Origin: DATKAS01 sp963773315
GTDB taxonomy: Bacteria > Actinomycetota > Acidimicrobiia > Acidimicrobiales > DATKAS01
DNA: 64,000 bases
NCBI GenBank assembly: GCA_963773315.1
Contig: CAVZAF010000005.1
Location: forward strand, 434,001-498,000
Direction of reading: 5' to 3'
A program made the position numbers and the translations under genes. Shown here one piece after another: positions 9,632 to 17,707 of the stretch (positions are counted from its first letter, which is position 1; each line of letters starts with the position of its first letter). The notes under the pieces were generated by a model, which saw only the letters and a program-made list of their open reading frames with translations, did no database searches and was not told the DNA's origin.

Positions 9632-10063
9632 TCAGGCAGGTGCAAACGGTCTGCCCGAGCCCGTGGCGCACAGCAGGCGGAGACTCTCCAGGTAGTAGCC
9701 CCAGTTGAAGTTGTAGATGCCGTAGTAGTCGTCCTCTAGCTCAACGGCGTACTCCTGCCAGAAGCGCAGTCGGGTTCGCCCGTCGTCGAGCGCGGACACC
9801 TGGAAGCGGAAGCTGCAGTCCTGCCAGGGTTCGTGGCCGCTGACGCACCGCCAGCCGAGCTCTGTTGATCCGTTGGCTTCGGTGATCTCCATGACCGGGT
9901 TGAAGTCTCCGGTGAAGGTCCACCGCACCTTCGTGCCGACGTTCGCGTCGCTGGCCTCGACCTTCGTGCTCCACCACCCTGCCATCCGATCTTGCTCAGT
10001 GAGGGCCGTCCACACTGCTTCCGGCTCAGCATCGATGTCTACGACGTGATGGATCGTCTTCAT
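9632..10063 (-). CDS. SRPBCC/AHSA1-like protein
   Basis: A 143-residue START/AHSA1-type protein. The N-terminal strand HVVDIDAEPEAVWTALTEQD is followed by WWSTKVEASDANVGTKVRW and a C-terminal helix (NFNWGYYLESLRLL). Such proteins bind hydrophobic ligands or act as small cyclases and hydrolases. The ATG at 10063 follows a GAGGTG site. It is the second gene of a divergent unit opposite the ArsR/SRPBCC pair, so two SRPBCC proteins flank the same control region. Confidence 0.78.
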   Translation of the reverse strand: MKTIHHVVDIDAEPEAVWTALTEQDRMAGWWSTKVEASDANVGTKVRWTFTGDFNPVMEITEANGSTELGWRCVSGHEPWQDCSFRFQVSALDDGRTRLRFWQEYAVELEDDYYGIYNFNWGYYLESLRLLCATGSGRPFAPA

Positions 10064-10103
10064 CACACCTCGCTTTCCGCTCCGCTCAGTTCGAGTTCGG
10101 TGA

Positions 10104-10415
10104 TCACGGCTGTCGGTTGCCGGCGACCATGTCGTAGTCGGTGAAGACGACGGGACCTGCGACGAGCTGTGGCCTGTAGACCTCCTCGAAGCGCCGGACC
10201 GCGTCGGAGCTGCCATGGGCCTTGTGGGCTTGCTCGTCATCGAAGGTGAAGAGGTGGACGAAGCGGGTGGGGTCGTCCCTCTGCTGCCACGCGAAGTACA
10301 TGCGAGTGCCGGGCTCGTTCGTCTTGACGTAGTCGACGAACTCGGCGATGGCAGCCTTCACGCTCTCGACGCCGGCGGCCTTCACCTGGTAGTGCGCGGT
10401 CTGGTAGATGGGCAT
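10104..10415 (-). CDS. antibiotic biosynthesis monooxygenase (ABM) domain protein
   Basis: 103 residues with the small ABM/quinol-monooxygenase ferredoxin-like fold: IYQTAHYQVK at the start, a SVKAAIAEFVDYVKTNEPGT helix, YFAWQQRDDPTRFVHLFTFDD strands and SSDAVRRFEEVYRPQL. These dimeric proteins often oxidise quinols or heme-like substrates without a cofactor. The ATG at 10415 has a near-perfect AAGGAGG site. It is divergent from the ArsR gene and shares its operator region, so repression by that regulator is likely. Confidence 0.78.
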   Translation of the reverse strand: MPIYQTAHYQVKAAGVESVKAAIAEFVDYVKTNEPGTRMYFAWQQRDDPTRFVHLFTFDDEQAHKAHGSSDAVRRFEEVYRPQLVAGPVVFTDYDMVAGNRQP

Positions 10416-10448
10416 CGTTGGTCCTCCTTGGCGCCTCGGCCTCGAACG

Positions 10449-10466
10449 TTCAACTTGTCTGTTGAA
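10449..10466. promoter_or_regulatory. putative ArsR operator 1
   Basis: A perfect inverted repeat, TTCAAC-N6-GTTGAA, between the divergent ABM and ArsR genes. A second copy lies 37 bases away. Twin palindromes next to an autoregulated repressor gene are the usual arrangement of ArsR-family operators. Binding by the adjacent regulator is inferred. Confidence 0.6.
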
Positions 10467-10485
10467 GATACTCCGACCTGATACG

Positions 10486-10503
10486 TTCAACAAGATGGTT
10501 GAG
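10486..10503. promoter_or_regulatory. putative ArsR operator 2, overlapping the arsR start codon
   Basis: A near-perfect second copy, TTCAAC-N6-GTTGAG. The six spacer bases contain the ATG start codon of the regulator at 10495. A repressor bound here would cover the start region itself, and this also suggests a short or absent leader on the regulator's own message. Inference from sequence only. Confidence 0.5.
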
Positions 10504-10827
10504 GATTCGACACTCGATCTGGCCTTCTCAGCTCTCGCTGATCCCACGCGACGGGCTGTGTTGAGCACCCTCCGGAAGGGTGACGCCCGCATCACCGATC
10601 TCGCCGCTCGTCTTCCCATGAGCTTCGCCGGGGTGTCGCGTCATGTCGGTGTGTTGGAGGCTGCGGGCCTCATCCGCCGCGAGGTGCGGGGCCGGGAGCA
10701 CTGGCTCTCGGTGCGGCCCGACGGATTCCGGCAGGCCGAGCGGTGGATCGCCCAGCAGACGACGTTCTGGTCCGAGCGCGCTGACGCACTGACAGAGCGC
10801 CTACAACGGAAGAAGGGACGCCAGTGA
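10495..10827 (+). CDS. ArsR family winged-helix repressor
   Basis: A 110-residue regulator. ALADPTRRAVLSTLRKGDARITDLAARLPMS leads to the recognition helix FAGVSRHVGVLEAAGLI near residue 50, then the wing RREVRGREHWLSVRP. No cysteine metal site is present, which fits the non-metal SRPBCC-linked ArsR subgroup. It overlaps the next gene by GTGA, so the regulator and an SRPBCC protein are translated together, a common pairing. It probably represses itself and the divergent ABM/SRPBCC genes through the two palindromes upstream. Confidence 0.88.
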   Translation: MVEDSTLDLAFSALADPTRRAVLSTLRKGDARITDLAARLPMSFAGVSRHVGVLEAAGLIRREVRGREHWLSVRPDGFRQAERWIAQQTTFWSERADALTERLQRKKGRQ

Positions 10828-11264
10828 CTTCTCCCGAGCCCGCCGCCGCGTGGGTGCAGCGGATTCTGCACGCGCGTCCGGATGAGGTCTTCCACGAGTG
10901 GGTCGATGCCGAGGCGATGCGAGAGTGGATGTGTCCGCGCCCGTCACAGGCGACGAAGGTGACGCTCGATCCGGTGGTGGGGGGCCAGCTGCGCATCGAC
11001 ATCACAGACGAAGGCGCGGACTTCTACGTCAGCGGCACCTACCTCGAGCTCGATCCGCCCCACAAGCTCAGCTTCACTTGGAGCTCCTCGACCTGGGACG
11101 ACCCGACAGTGCAGAGCATCGTGACGGTGACACTCGAGCCGCATGGCGAGTCGAGCACGCTCATGACGATCGACCACGTGCTGCTGCCAGCGTCGATCGT
11201 CGAGGACTATCAACGCGGCTGGACGGCCATCGCCGACCAGCTCGAGTCGCGACTCGTCGACTGA
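10824..11264 (+). CDS. SRPBCC/AHSA1 domain protein partnered with ArsR
   Basis: 146 residues of AHSA1 type: AAAWVQRILHARPDEVFHEWVD at the start, VVGGQLRIDITDEGADFYVSG in the middle and a C-terminal YQRGWTAIADQLESRL helix. The GTG start overlaps the stop of the ArsR gene, so translation is coupled. ArsR-AHSA1 pairs are widespread in actinobacteria, and the SRPBCC partner is often thought to bind or modify the inducing ligand; here that is inference. The 3' end lies next to the convergent EVE-domain gene. Confidence 0.82.
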   Translation: MTSPEPAAAWVQRILHARPDEVFHEWVDAEAMREWMCPRPSQATKVTLDPVVGGQLRIDITDEGADFYVSGTYLELDPPHKLSFTWSSSTWDDPTVQSIVTVTLEPHGESSTLMTIDHVLLPASIVEDYQRGWTAIADQLESRLVD

Positions 11265-11266
11265 CC

Positions 11267-11702
11267 TCACCGCTCGCCCGCGAGGGAGCGACTCGCCGCT
11301 TGCCCCGAGTCGAACGATCGTCGCGAGTTGGTCGTCGGTCAGCGGCACGACCGAGAGCCTCGACTGGCGGACGAGCGGGCTCGTCTCGAACACCGCTTCG
11401 GCCTTCATCTCCGCGAGCGTGACCGCGCGGGCCAGCGCGCGCACGGGTGCGATGTCGACCCAGACCCGCTTGCCGTTGGCGTCGGTCGGATCCGGGTAAC
11501 CGGTCTTCACCACCTTCGCGAGCCCGACTGCCGCCTTGTCAGTCTGCGAGTGGTACACGACGACGGTGTCGCCTTTCGCCATCGTGCGCAGGTTGAGCTG
11601 CGCCTGCGGGTTGGTGACACCGTCCCAATGCGTCTTGCGGTCACGGACGAGATCTGCCCAGCTGTACTCGCCGGGCTCGGTCTTCACGAGCCAGCTCGCC
11701 AT
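11267..11702 (-). CDS. EVE domain protein (3' end disturbed)
   Basis: The N-terminus ASWLVKTEPGEYSWADLV and later KGDTVVVYHS and SPLVRQSRLSVVPLTDDQ are diagnostic of EVE domains, PUA-like modules that bind modified bases in DNA or RNA. Such proteins are about 140 residues and end just after this point, near 11300. Here the reading frame runs on without a stop to 10944, antisense through the SRPBCC gene. A one-base shift would give a TGA at 11267-11269. I take the shorter form, with a lost or shifted stop. It starts five bases after the dienelactone hydrolase gene, probably in one operon. Confidence 0.7.
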
Positions 11703-11707
11703 CGGCT

Positions 11708-12445
11708 TCAGACGAGTGCCGACGCATACAGGGCTTCGAGCGCTTGCCAGTGGCGCTCGGCCGCGTCGGCGTCGAAGGTCGGGTTGTCGGGGACCGCGAA
11801 GCCGTGCGCAGCCGGATATGTGACCAGCGTGTGCGCCACTCCCGCGGCGGTGAGTGCATCCGACATCAGCGCGAACGCGGCATCGTCGAACGACGCGTCG
11901 TCCTTCGCGCCGCCGATGTAGATCGTTGCTTGCATCGCGTCGGCGAGCAGGTGGGGGCTGTCGGGCGCAGTCGTCGCGATGTGGCCGCCGTGGAACGAAG
12001 CCGCCGCTCCGACTCGGTCGGGGAAGCGACCGGCAGCGTTGAGCGCGAGCCCACCGCCGAGGCAGTAGCCCGTCGTCCCCACCTTCGTGTCGGCGACCTC
12101 GGGCTGCTCCGCGAGGAACTGCAACATGGCGCCGGTGTCGCGCGTGGCGACCTCCTTCGTGACGCTGCCGGCGAGGCTCATCAGCCGAGCGCGCTCGTCG
12201 GGCACCGTGAACACCGTGGCGAGATCGAACGGCTCGTACCCACCCGATCGGTAATAGATGTTCGGCAGCAACACCGCGTAGCCGAGGCCGGCCAGGCGCT
12301 GTGCCATCTCGTGGAAGGTGCCTCGCACACCGCCCGCGTCCGGGAACATGATCACCGCGGACCAAGGTCCGGATCCCTCCGGCGTGTGCAGCGTCGCGTC
12401 GCAGGTTCCGTCGGGCGTCGAGATCATCACGTCACGCTGGGGCAC
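11708..12445 (-). CDS. dienelactone hydrolase family protein
   Basis: A 245-residue alpha/beta-hydrolase with the cysteine nucleophile typical of dienelactone hydrolases (GYCLGGG near residue 126), an aspartate in GGAKDD near 178 and the histidine in AAHGFAVPD near 210. The family hydrolyses dienelactone in chlorocatechol breakdown, but many members act on other esters. The GTG start at 12445 follows AGGAGG. No chlorocatechol genes are adjacent, so a general esterase role is as likely. The EVE gene follows directly. Confidence 0.83.
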   Translation of the reverse strand: MPQRDVMISTPDGTCDATLHTPEGSGPWSAVIMFPDAGGVRGTFHEMAQRLAGLGYAVLLPNIYYRSGGYEPFDLATVFTVPDERARLMSLAGSVTKEVATRDTGAMLQFLAEQPEVADTKVGTTGYCLGGGLALNAAGRFPDRVGAAASFHGGHIATTAPDSPHLLADAMQATIYIGGAKDDASFDDAAFALMSDALTAAGVAHTLVTYPAAHGFAVPDNPTFDADAAERHWQALEALYASALV

Positions 12446-12589
12446 GCTTCCTCCTGCGGGCTCATGGTCGACCCATCATGTCGCGGCTGCTGGCGTGGTG
12501 ACCGTCGACACGGTGGCTCGCCCCCAGCCGTTCCGGGTACGACCCCTAGAACCTCCGTCCGAGCCGAGGCATCTGGTGGAAAGATGACA

Positions 12590-12901
12590 ATGGTCGCCGT
12601 CGGGTCAACCCTCGCGGGGCGCTACCGCCTCGACGAGCTCTTGGCGCACGGGGGCATGGGGTCGGTGTTCGCCGCGTACGACGAGGTGTTGCATCGACGA
12701 GTCGCGCTCAAGGTTCACCGCAGCGGCTCGCCACTTGACCGACGCTGTTTTGACCGAGAAGCCAAGGTGCTGGCGGGCCTCTCCCACCCGAACCTCGTGT
12801 CGGTGTTCGACGCCGGCGAGGAGGGCGACGACCTCTATGTCGTTCTCGAGCTGATCGAGGGGCCGATGCTCGCGACTCGGATCCGCCGGGGCTGCCGCTA
12901 G
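12590..12901 (+). pseudogene. Ser/Thr protein kinase N-lobe fragment
   Basis: 103 residues that match only the N-terminal lobe of a Hanks-type kinase. The glycine loop is LLAHGGMGSVFAAYD near residue 16, the ATP lysine is in VALKVHRSG near 40, the helix-C glutamate is in REAKVLAGLSHPNLV, and the hinge strand is YVVLELIEGP. The protein then stops. The catalytic HRD loop, the DFG metal motif and any C-terminal sensor are absent, and no continuation is seen before the convergent DUF2252 gene at 12935. It cannot be a working kinase as it stands: either a deletion remnant or a free ATP-binding lobe. A GTGGAAAG site precedes the ATG. Confidence 0.7.
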
Positions 12902-12934
12902 CCAGCGCGAGCTCGGTCATCGCAGACGCGACGA

Positions 12935-14407
12935 TCAGAGCCCACGTTGCGCGGTGATGCGGCCGTCCTTCTCGGCTCGAACTAGAGCGTCGTAGTCGCG
13001 TTCGTTCTGGTCCGCGTATGTCTCTGCGAAGTCGGCGAGCGCTTCGTCGAACACGTCCTTTGCACCGAGGTAGGAGGCGATTGCAACTCGGTCTCCGGAG
13101 CGGGCATGCGCGCGGGCCAGGGTCGTACCGCAAAGACGGCCGTAGTACGCCATCGTGCCCGGGACCATCGCCTCGATCACGGCGGAGCCTTTCCAGTCTC
13201 GGAGCTGACGGATGTAGAAGTCGCGGGACAAGCCGTCCATGCCTTCGACGGTGAGCCAGCCCAAGAAGATGTCGGTCGCCGCTGCCATCAGGTGCTGACC
13301 GTGGACGACTCGCTCGCCGTTCGAGCTGTGTCGGCTGGGTCCGACGAACTCCTCGAGCACGGAGGGCTGGGCCTCTTTGGCCTGAAGGAACAACGGATCG
13401 TTCTCGTCCCGGCCGAACATCAGCAAGATCCATGCCCTCGTCCCGACGCTGCCCACGCCGACCACCTTCAGAGCGGCGTGGACCAGCTGGAAGTCCTCGA
13501 GAAGGTGGCGGCGGTCAGACTGCAGGCTCACGCGATAGCGGCGGACCAAGGCTCGAAGCCAGCTCATGACCTGGTCTCGTTCCATGCCGCCTACGAGCTC
13601 TTCGACGGGCTGGATGAGCGGCGGATCGCTGATGATCCGTCGATCGCCGTCGACGACGCGTGTCAGCTTGTCGAGCGCCTGCATGCTGTCGCGGGTGCGC
13701 GCCTTGGCGATGGCCGCCTCGCTTCGCTTCTGGGCCCGGCGGTCGATCTGGTCCTTCATCTGGGTGAGCAAGGTCGCGGCGTCGAGGCGTGTGTACCAAA
13801 CATCCAGATTGGACATCTCGGCGAACTGACGCATCGCGGATCGGTAGGCACTTGCAACGCTCAGCACCACGCCCCTGCGGTCCTTCACCGAGTACCCGTT
13901 GTCGCGTCCGGCGATCGCAAAGCTCGCCACGAGCCGCTTCACGTCCCACTCCCACGGGCCAGGCAGCGTTTCGTCGAAGTCGTTCATGTCGAACACCAGC
14001 CGGCGATCGGGCGCCGCGAACACGCCGAAGTTCATGAGGTGCGCATCGCCGCAGAGCTGCGTCGTGAGCCCTGAGCGAGGCGTGTTGGCCAAGTCGCTCG
14101 CCATGATCAGCGCCGCGCCTCGATAGAACGTGAACGGCGAGACCAGCATCCGGCCATAGCGGAGCGGCACCAGCTCAGGCAGTCGCGTTGTTGCCTGGCG
14201 TTCGAGCAAGGCCACTGGGTCGGGGCGGGTCACGCCAGGCGCGAAGCCCGCATGGCTCGAACGCGGCACCTCGGCTCGCGCCGCCTTGCCCCGAGCGATG
14301 CGCTCCGCCACGGTCAGGTGCGGCACCACCTTTCCGTGCTCGTATCGCAGACCCGCCTCGAGCGGGCCGGTCTCGTCGGGCCACGCTTCTGCTTCAACGC
14401 TGTCCAT
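12935..14407 (-). CDS. DUF2252 protein (kinase-like fold)
   Basis: A 490-residue DUF2252 protein. Recognisable segments are RYGRMLVSPFTFYRGAALIM near residue 95, CGDAHLMNFGVFAAPDRRLVFDMNDFDE near 130, WEWDVKRLVASF near 160 and LARAHARSGD near 420. The family is distantly related to protein and aminoglycoside kinases; GDAHLMNFG and the DMNDFDE acidic cluster are the likely catalytic and metal positions. Its substrate is not known. The ATG at 14407 follows GAGGAGGG, so upstream in-frame codons to 14698 were rejected. It is divergent from the diacylglycerol-kinase-like gene. Confidence 0.85.
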   Translation of the reverse strand: MDSVEAEAWPDETGPLEAGLRYEHGKVVPHLTVAERIARGKAARAEVPRSSHAGFAPGVTRPDPVALLERQATTRLPELVPLRYGRMLVSPFTFYRGAALIMASDLANTPRSGLTTQLCGDAHLMNFGVFAAPDRRLVFDMNDFDETLPGPWEWDVKRLVASFAIAGRDNGYSVKDRRGVVLSVASAYRSAMRQFAEMSNLDVWYTRLDAATLLTQMKDQIDRRAQKRSEAAIAKARTRDSMQALDKLTRVVDGDRRIISDPPLIQPVEELVGGMERDQVMSWLRALVRRYRVSLQSDRRHLLEDFQLVHAALKVVGVGSVGTRAWILLMFGRDENDPLFLQAKEAQPSVLEEFVGPSRHSSNGERVVHGQHLMAAATDIFLGWLTVEGMDGLSRDFYIRQLRDWKGSAVIEAMVPGTMAYYGRLCGTTLARAHARSGDRVAIASYLGAKDVFDEALADFAETYADQNERDYDALVRAEKDGRITAQRGL

Positions 14408-14510
14408 GCGCGAGCCCTCCTCGAAATGCCGACTCATCGACAGTGAATCACCGGTTGACGAACGGCGCCCGCTCGCTCCCGGCGCCCGGCGCGGTACGGT
14501 GCGCGACCAG

Positions 14511-15891
14511 ATGAACGCCGAACCGCCCCCGCTCCCGAAACCGACGAAGTCACGTCGGATCGCGGCGATCGCGTCCTGGATCACGATCGTCGGCGCGGGC
14601 CTGGTGCTCGTGCTGTTGCTGGTCAGCGACCCGTTGACGATGGTGGCCGCGGCCGCGGCTCTCGCCGTCGCGGTGGCCGCGGCGTGGAACGCGCTCACCC
14701 GCCGGGGGGCGGCGCGGCTCGTCAGCGCGGCGACTCGCGGTCGTCGCCGTCATCGTCGTGCGTCGTCGTGCTGCTCGCAGCCCACGATCTGCTTGGCGTT
14801 GTTCGCCAGCCTCGGCCTGGCAGTCGCGGCCGTCGGCCTCGGCCGGTACTCGCTCGGCCGCGACCGCGCCTCGCTGATCTCCGCACCGACACCTGGACTG
14901 CCGGTGTCGGCCGCGACGCAAGCCAGTGCTGATCATGAACCTGAAGTCGGGAGGCGGAAAGGCCGAACAGTTCAAGCTGGCGGACGAGTGCCGCGCCCGG
15001 GGCATCGAGCCAGTGGTCCTGCAGCCGGGCGACGACCTCGTGCAGCTGGCCGAAGCGGCGATCGAGCGGGGAGCCGACGTGATCGGGATGGCGGGCGGCG
15101 ACGGGTCGCAGGCCTTGGTCGCGTCGGTCGCCGCGCGGCGTGGCGTCGCGCACGTCGTGGTGCCCGCCGGCACGCGCAACCACTTCGCACTCGACCTGGG
15201 TCTCGACCGCGACGACGTCGTCGGCGCGCTCGACGCCTTCGGTCCGGCGGTCGAGCGGCGCATCGACCTCGCCGAGGTCAACGGCCGCGTGTTCGTCAAC
15301 AACGTGTCGCTCGGCGTCTACGGGGAGATCACGCAGTCCGAGGAGTACCGCGACGCGAAGGTGGCCACCACGCTCGAGAAGCTGCCGACGCTGCTCGGGC
15401 CCGGGAGGAGACCCCACGGACCTCGGCTGGACGGGTCCCGATGGCGTCCACCACGACTCGGCCCATCTCATCCAGGTGTCGAACAACCGGTACAGCCTGC
15501 GCGTGGGCGGCGGCTCCGGCACCCGCGACCGCCTCGACGACGGAGAGCTCGGCATCCTCGCCGTCGAAGTCTCGGGCACCGCTGCCGCAGTGGAGCTCGC
15601 CGCGCTCGTCGCCCTGCGCCGACCCGATGGCGCGCGTGCCCTCGAGGACTGGACGGCATCCACATTCGAGGTCACCTCAGGCGGGCCGATCGCGGCCGGG
15701 GTTGACGGCGAAGCTCTGCAGCTCGAGTCACCCCTGCTGTTCCGCATCCTCCCGGGTGCGTTGCGGGTGCGGCTTCCGCAGCGGGCGCTCGGCTACGCCC
15801 CCGCGGCCATCGCGGGACAATCCGCGGCCACGACGCTCGGCAACGTGTGGCGGGTGGCGCAAGGTCACGCGCCGCGCCTCCCGCCGCCTGA
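14511..15891 (+). pseudogene. diacylglycerol kinase-like lipid kinase, several frame changes
   Basis: Pieces of one protein lie in three frames. The N-terminal part from the ATG at 14511 has two hydrophobic stretches. A scrambled stretch at about 14720-14905 still reads LFASLGLAVAAVGLGRYSLG in one frame. From about 14905 the kinase core reads KPVLIMNLKSGGGKAE, then MAGGDGSQALVASVAARR and VPAGTRNHFALDLGLDRDD, the DAGKc signature. Another shift at about 15398-15404 leads into IQVSNNRYSLR and the C-terminal lobe. The enzyme should phosphorylate a lipid such as diacylglycerol at the membrane. The end is approximate, because the last frame runs into the convergent PAP2 gene. Assembly errors are the likeliest cause. 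Confidence 0.65.
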
Positions 15892-16602
15892 TCGAGATGG
15901 AGCACTCGAGTCTGCTTCGCTCGCGCGCGTCGTGAGATACCAGGCCGTGACGACGATGGCGATCGCAACCGAGCTGCCGAGTGCCCAGCCGGCGACGACG
16001 TCCGAGAGCCAATGGACGGCGAGCACGAGTCGACTGATCCCGACAAGCGCGGCGAAGAGCAGTCCAGCGGCGACCACCAAGGCCTTCGACGATCGATGGT
16101 GAGCGACCGTGAGGGCAAGCGTGAGCCCGGCGGCGAGGCCGAACGCCGCGCCGTTGGTGGCGTGTCCGGAGGGAAACGCGGCGAGGGTCGCGTGGGTGGC
16201 ATGAACATCGACGGGAGGGCGATCGCGCTCGAAGACCGACTTGGCCACCGTTGACGCCAGGCTTGCCAGCGAGATCGACACCAGCGGAGCCGCCGCCAGC
16301 AGGACATGCGATCCGCGCCGCCACAACCAGATGCCGATGAGGGCGCTGACGATCGCGAGAGACACGTACGTGCCGAGCGTGCTCACCAGCTTGGCCAAGC
16401 GGATCCACCAATCCGTGCGGTGATCGACGAACCAGTTCAGCACCGCCTCGTCGTGGGAGATGAGGCCACCGCCGTCGAGCACATCTTCGGCAATCAGCAC
16501 GAAGAGCGTCAGGTTCGCGGCAACGAGCGCAGCAGCGACGGCCAGTGCTCGGCGGGAAGGGGCGACCTCGGCGCTGAAACGCGACGACAGAGCAGCGCTC
16601 AA
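15865..16602 (-). CDS. PAP2 superfamily lipid phosphatase
   Basis: A 245-residue, multi-span membrane protein with all three PAP2 phosphatase motifs: KSVFERDRPP near residue 125, FPSGHATNGA near 144 and SRLVLAVHWLSDVVAG near 190. It dephosphorylates lipid phosphates or prenyl pyrophosphates, with the active site facing outward. I start at a TTG at 16602 that overlaps the stop of the LLM gene by TTGA; a further in-frame extension to 16656 would sit inside that gene. It lies tail-to-tail with the diacylglycerol-kinase-like gene, a pair with opposite activities on lipid phosphates. Confidence 0.82.
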   Translation of the reverse strand: MSAALSSRFSAEVAPSRRALAVAAALVAANLTLFVLIAEDVLDGGGLISHDEAVLNWFVDHRTDWWIRLAKLVSTLGTYVSLAIVSALIGIWLWRRGSHVLLAAAPLVSISLASLASTVAKSVFERDRPPVDVHATHATLAAFPSGHATNGAAFGLAAGLTLALTVAHHRSSKALVVAAGLLFAALVGISRLVLAVHWLSDVVAGWALGSSVAIAIVVTAWYLTTRASEADSSAPSRSGGGRRGA

Positions 16603-17588
16603 CCGCTGGCGGCCGCGTACATCGACTCCAGCTCGCGGCGAATGTCGGGGCCGCATGGTTGGAAGACGACCTCGGTGACGCCCTTGGAGCCGAGCTGGTC
16701 GATCCGGGCTTTTATCTCGTCAGCGGTGCCGGTGACGGTCGTCGTCGGCAAGAGCGCTCCGCCAGTGGCCGCCCACGCAGCCCGATCGGCGTCGTTGAGG
16801 TGGATGCAGTGTCCGAGGTGGACGTCGAGATGGCGCTCGTTCTCGGTGCGCTCGTCGATGACGGCGAGCCACTCCTTGCCGCCCGGGATGTCCGGCACGG
16901 CATCACGCCCGTACAGCTCGTAGGTGGCGTGATAGGCGAGCGCGCCACCGGGCCCCGCGGCGGCGAGCACGCGCTCAGACGACACGTCTTCGCCGGCACC
17001 TAGAACCGTGCCCCAGTACAAGTAGGCGACCCAGGCGAACGCGTCGGGCTCGAGACCTTCGAGGGTGGTCGTGACGAACACGCCGTCGTATTTCGCGGCG
17101 ACGGCTCGGCCCTTCGGGCCCAGCGCGCCGATGAGGACCGGCACATCGATCGGGCGGGACGGTGCGCTGCCGTCAGGGTGCAGCATCTGCATGCGAGCAC
17201 CCTCCCACTCGACGACGTCACCGCGGAGCAGACCGCAGTACGCGTCGATGTATGCCGACATGAACGACCACGGGATCGCGCGGTAGCCCATCGCACGGCG
17301 CCCGGTGAAGCCGGTTCCGAACGACACTGCGACGCGCCCCGGCGCCAGCCCGACCAGGGTCGCCGTGGCCGCCGCGTTCGTCATCGGGTGGCGCAGGTGG
17401 GGCACGAGCACCCCCGGCCCGAGGCCGATCCGCGAGGTCCGCTCCGCGGCCAGCGCCAGCGACATCCACACGTCTGGGCTCTGCTGCGGCGTGTCGTACA
17501 GCCACGCTCGCTCGTAGCCGATCTCCTCGGCCAGCTCGATGTCGGCCGGCGACGACAGCGTCGTCGGGAATGCGCAAGAGACTCTCAT
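16599..17588 (-). CDS. LLM class flavin-dependent oxidoreductase
   Basis: A 329-residue luciferase-like TIM-barrel protein: ELAEEIGYERAWLYDTP near residue 20, TSRIGLGPGVLVPHLRHP near 55, GRVAVSFGTGFTGRRAMG near 90 and PVLIGALGPKGRAVAAKYDGVFV near 160. Such enzymes use FMN or F420 for monooxygenation or hydride transfer. The ATG at 17588 follows AGGGGG. The PAP2 start codon overlaps its stop. Cofactor choice cannot be fixed from sequence. Confidence 0.85.
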   Translation of the reverse strand: MRVSCAFPTTLSSPADIELAEEIGYERAWLYDTPQQSPDVWMSLALAAERTSRIGLGPGVLVPHLRHPMTNAAATATLVGLAPGRVAVSFGTGFTGRRAMGYRAIPWSFMSAYIDAYCGLLRGDVVEWEGARMQMLHPDGSAPSRPIDVPVLIGALGPKGRAVAAKYDGVFVTTTLEGLEPDAFAWVAYLYWGTVLGAGEDVSSERVLAAAGPGGALAYHATYELYGRDAVPDIPGGKEWLAVIDERTENERHLDVHLGHCIHLNDADRAAWAATGGALLPTTTVTGTADEIKARIDQLGSKGVTEVVFQPCGPDIRRELESMYAAASG

Positions 17589-17707
17589 CGGCAACCCCCT
17601 GGCACCCTTGCTGCGCGTCGGTTTAGCACCCACTCGCGGTTCGCGCCCCGCAGCAGACGTCGTAGGTTCACAGGGCACGCTGTGGATGGGTCGGAGGAGG
17701 TGGGCTG

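Noticed and set aside
10944..11266. In-frame continuation of the EVE gene antisense through the SRPBCC gene
   Set aside because: EVE proteins end near 11300 and the extra sequence has no family similarity; a lost or shifted stop is simpler than a 320-base antisense overlap.
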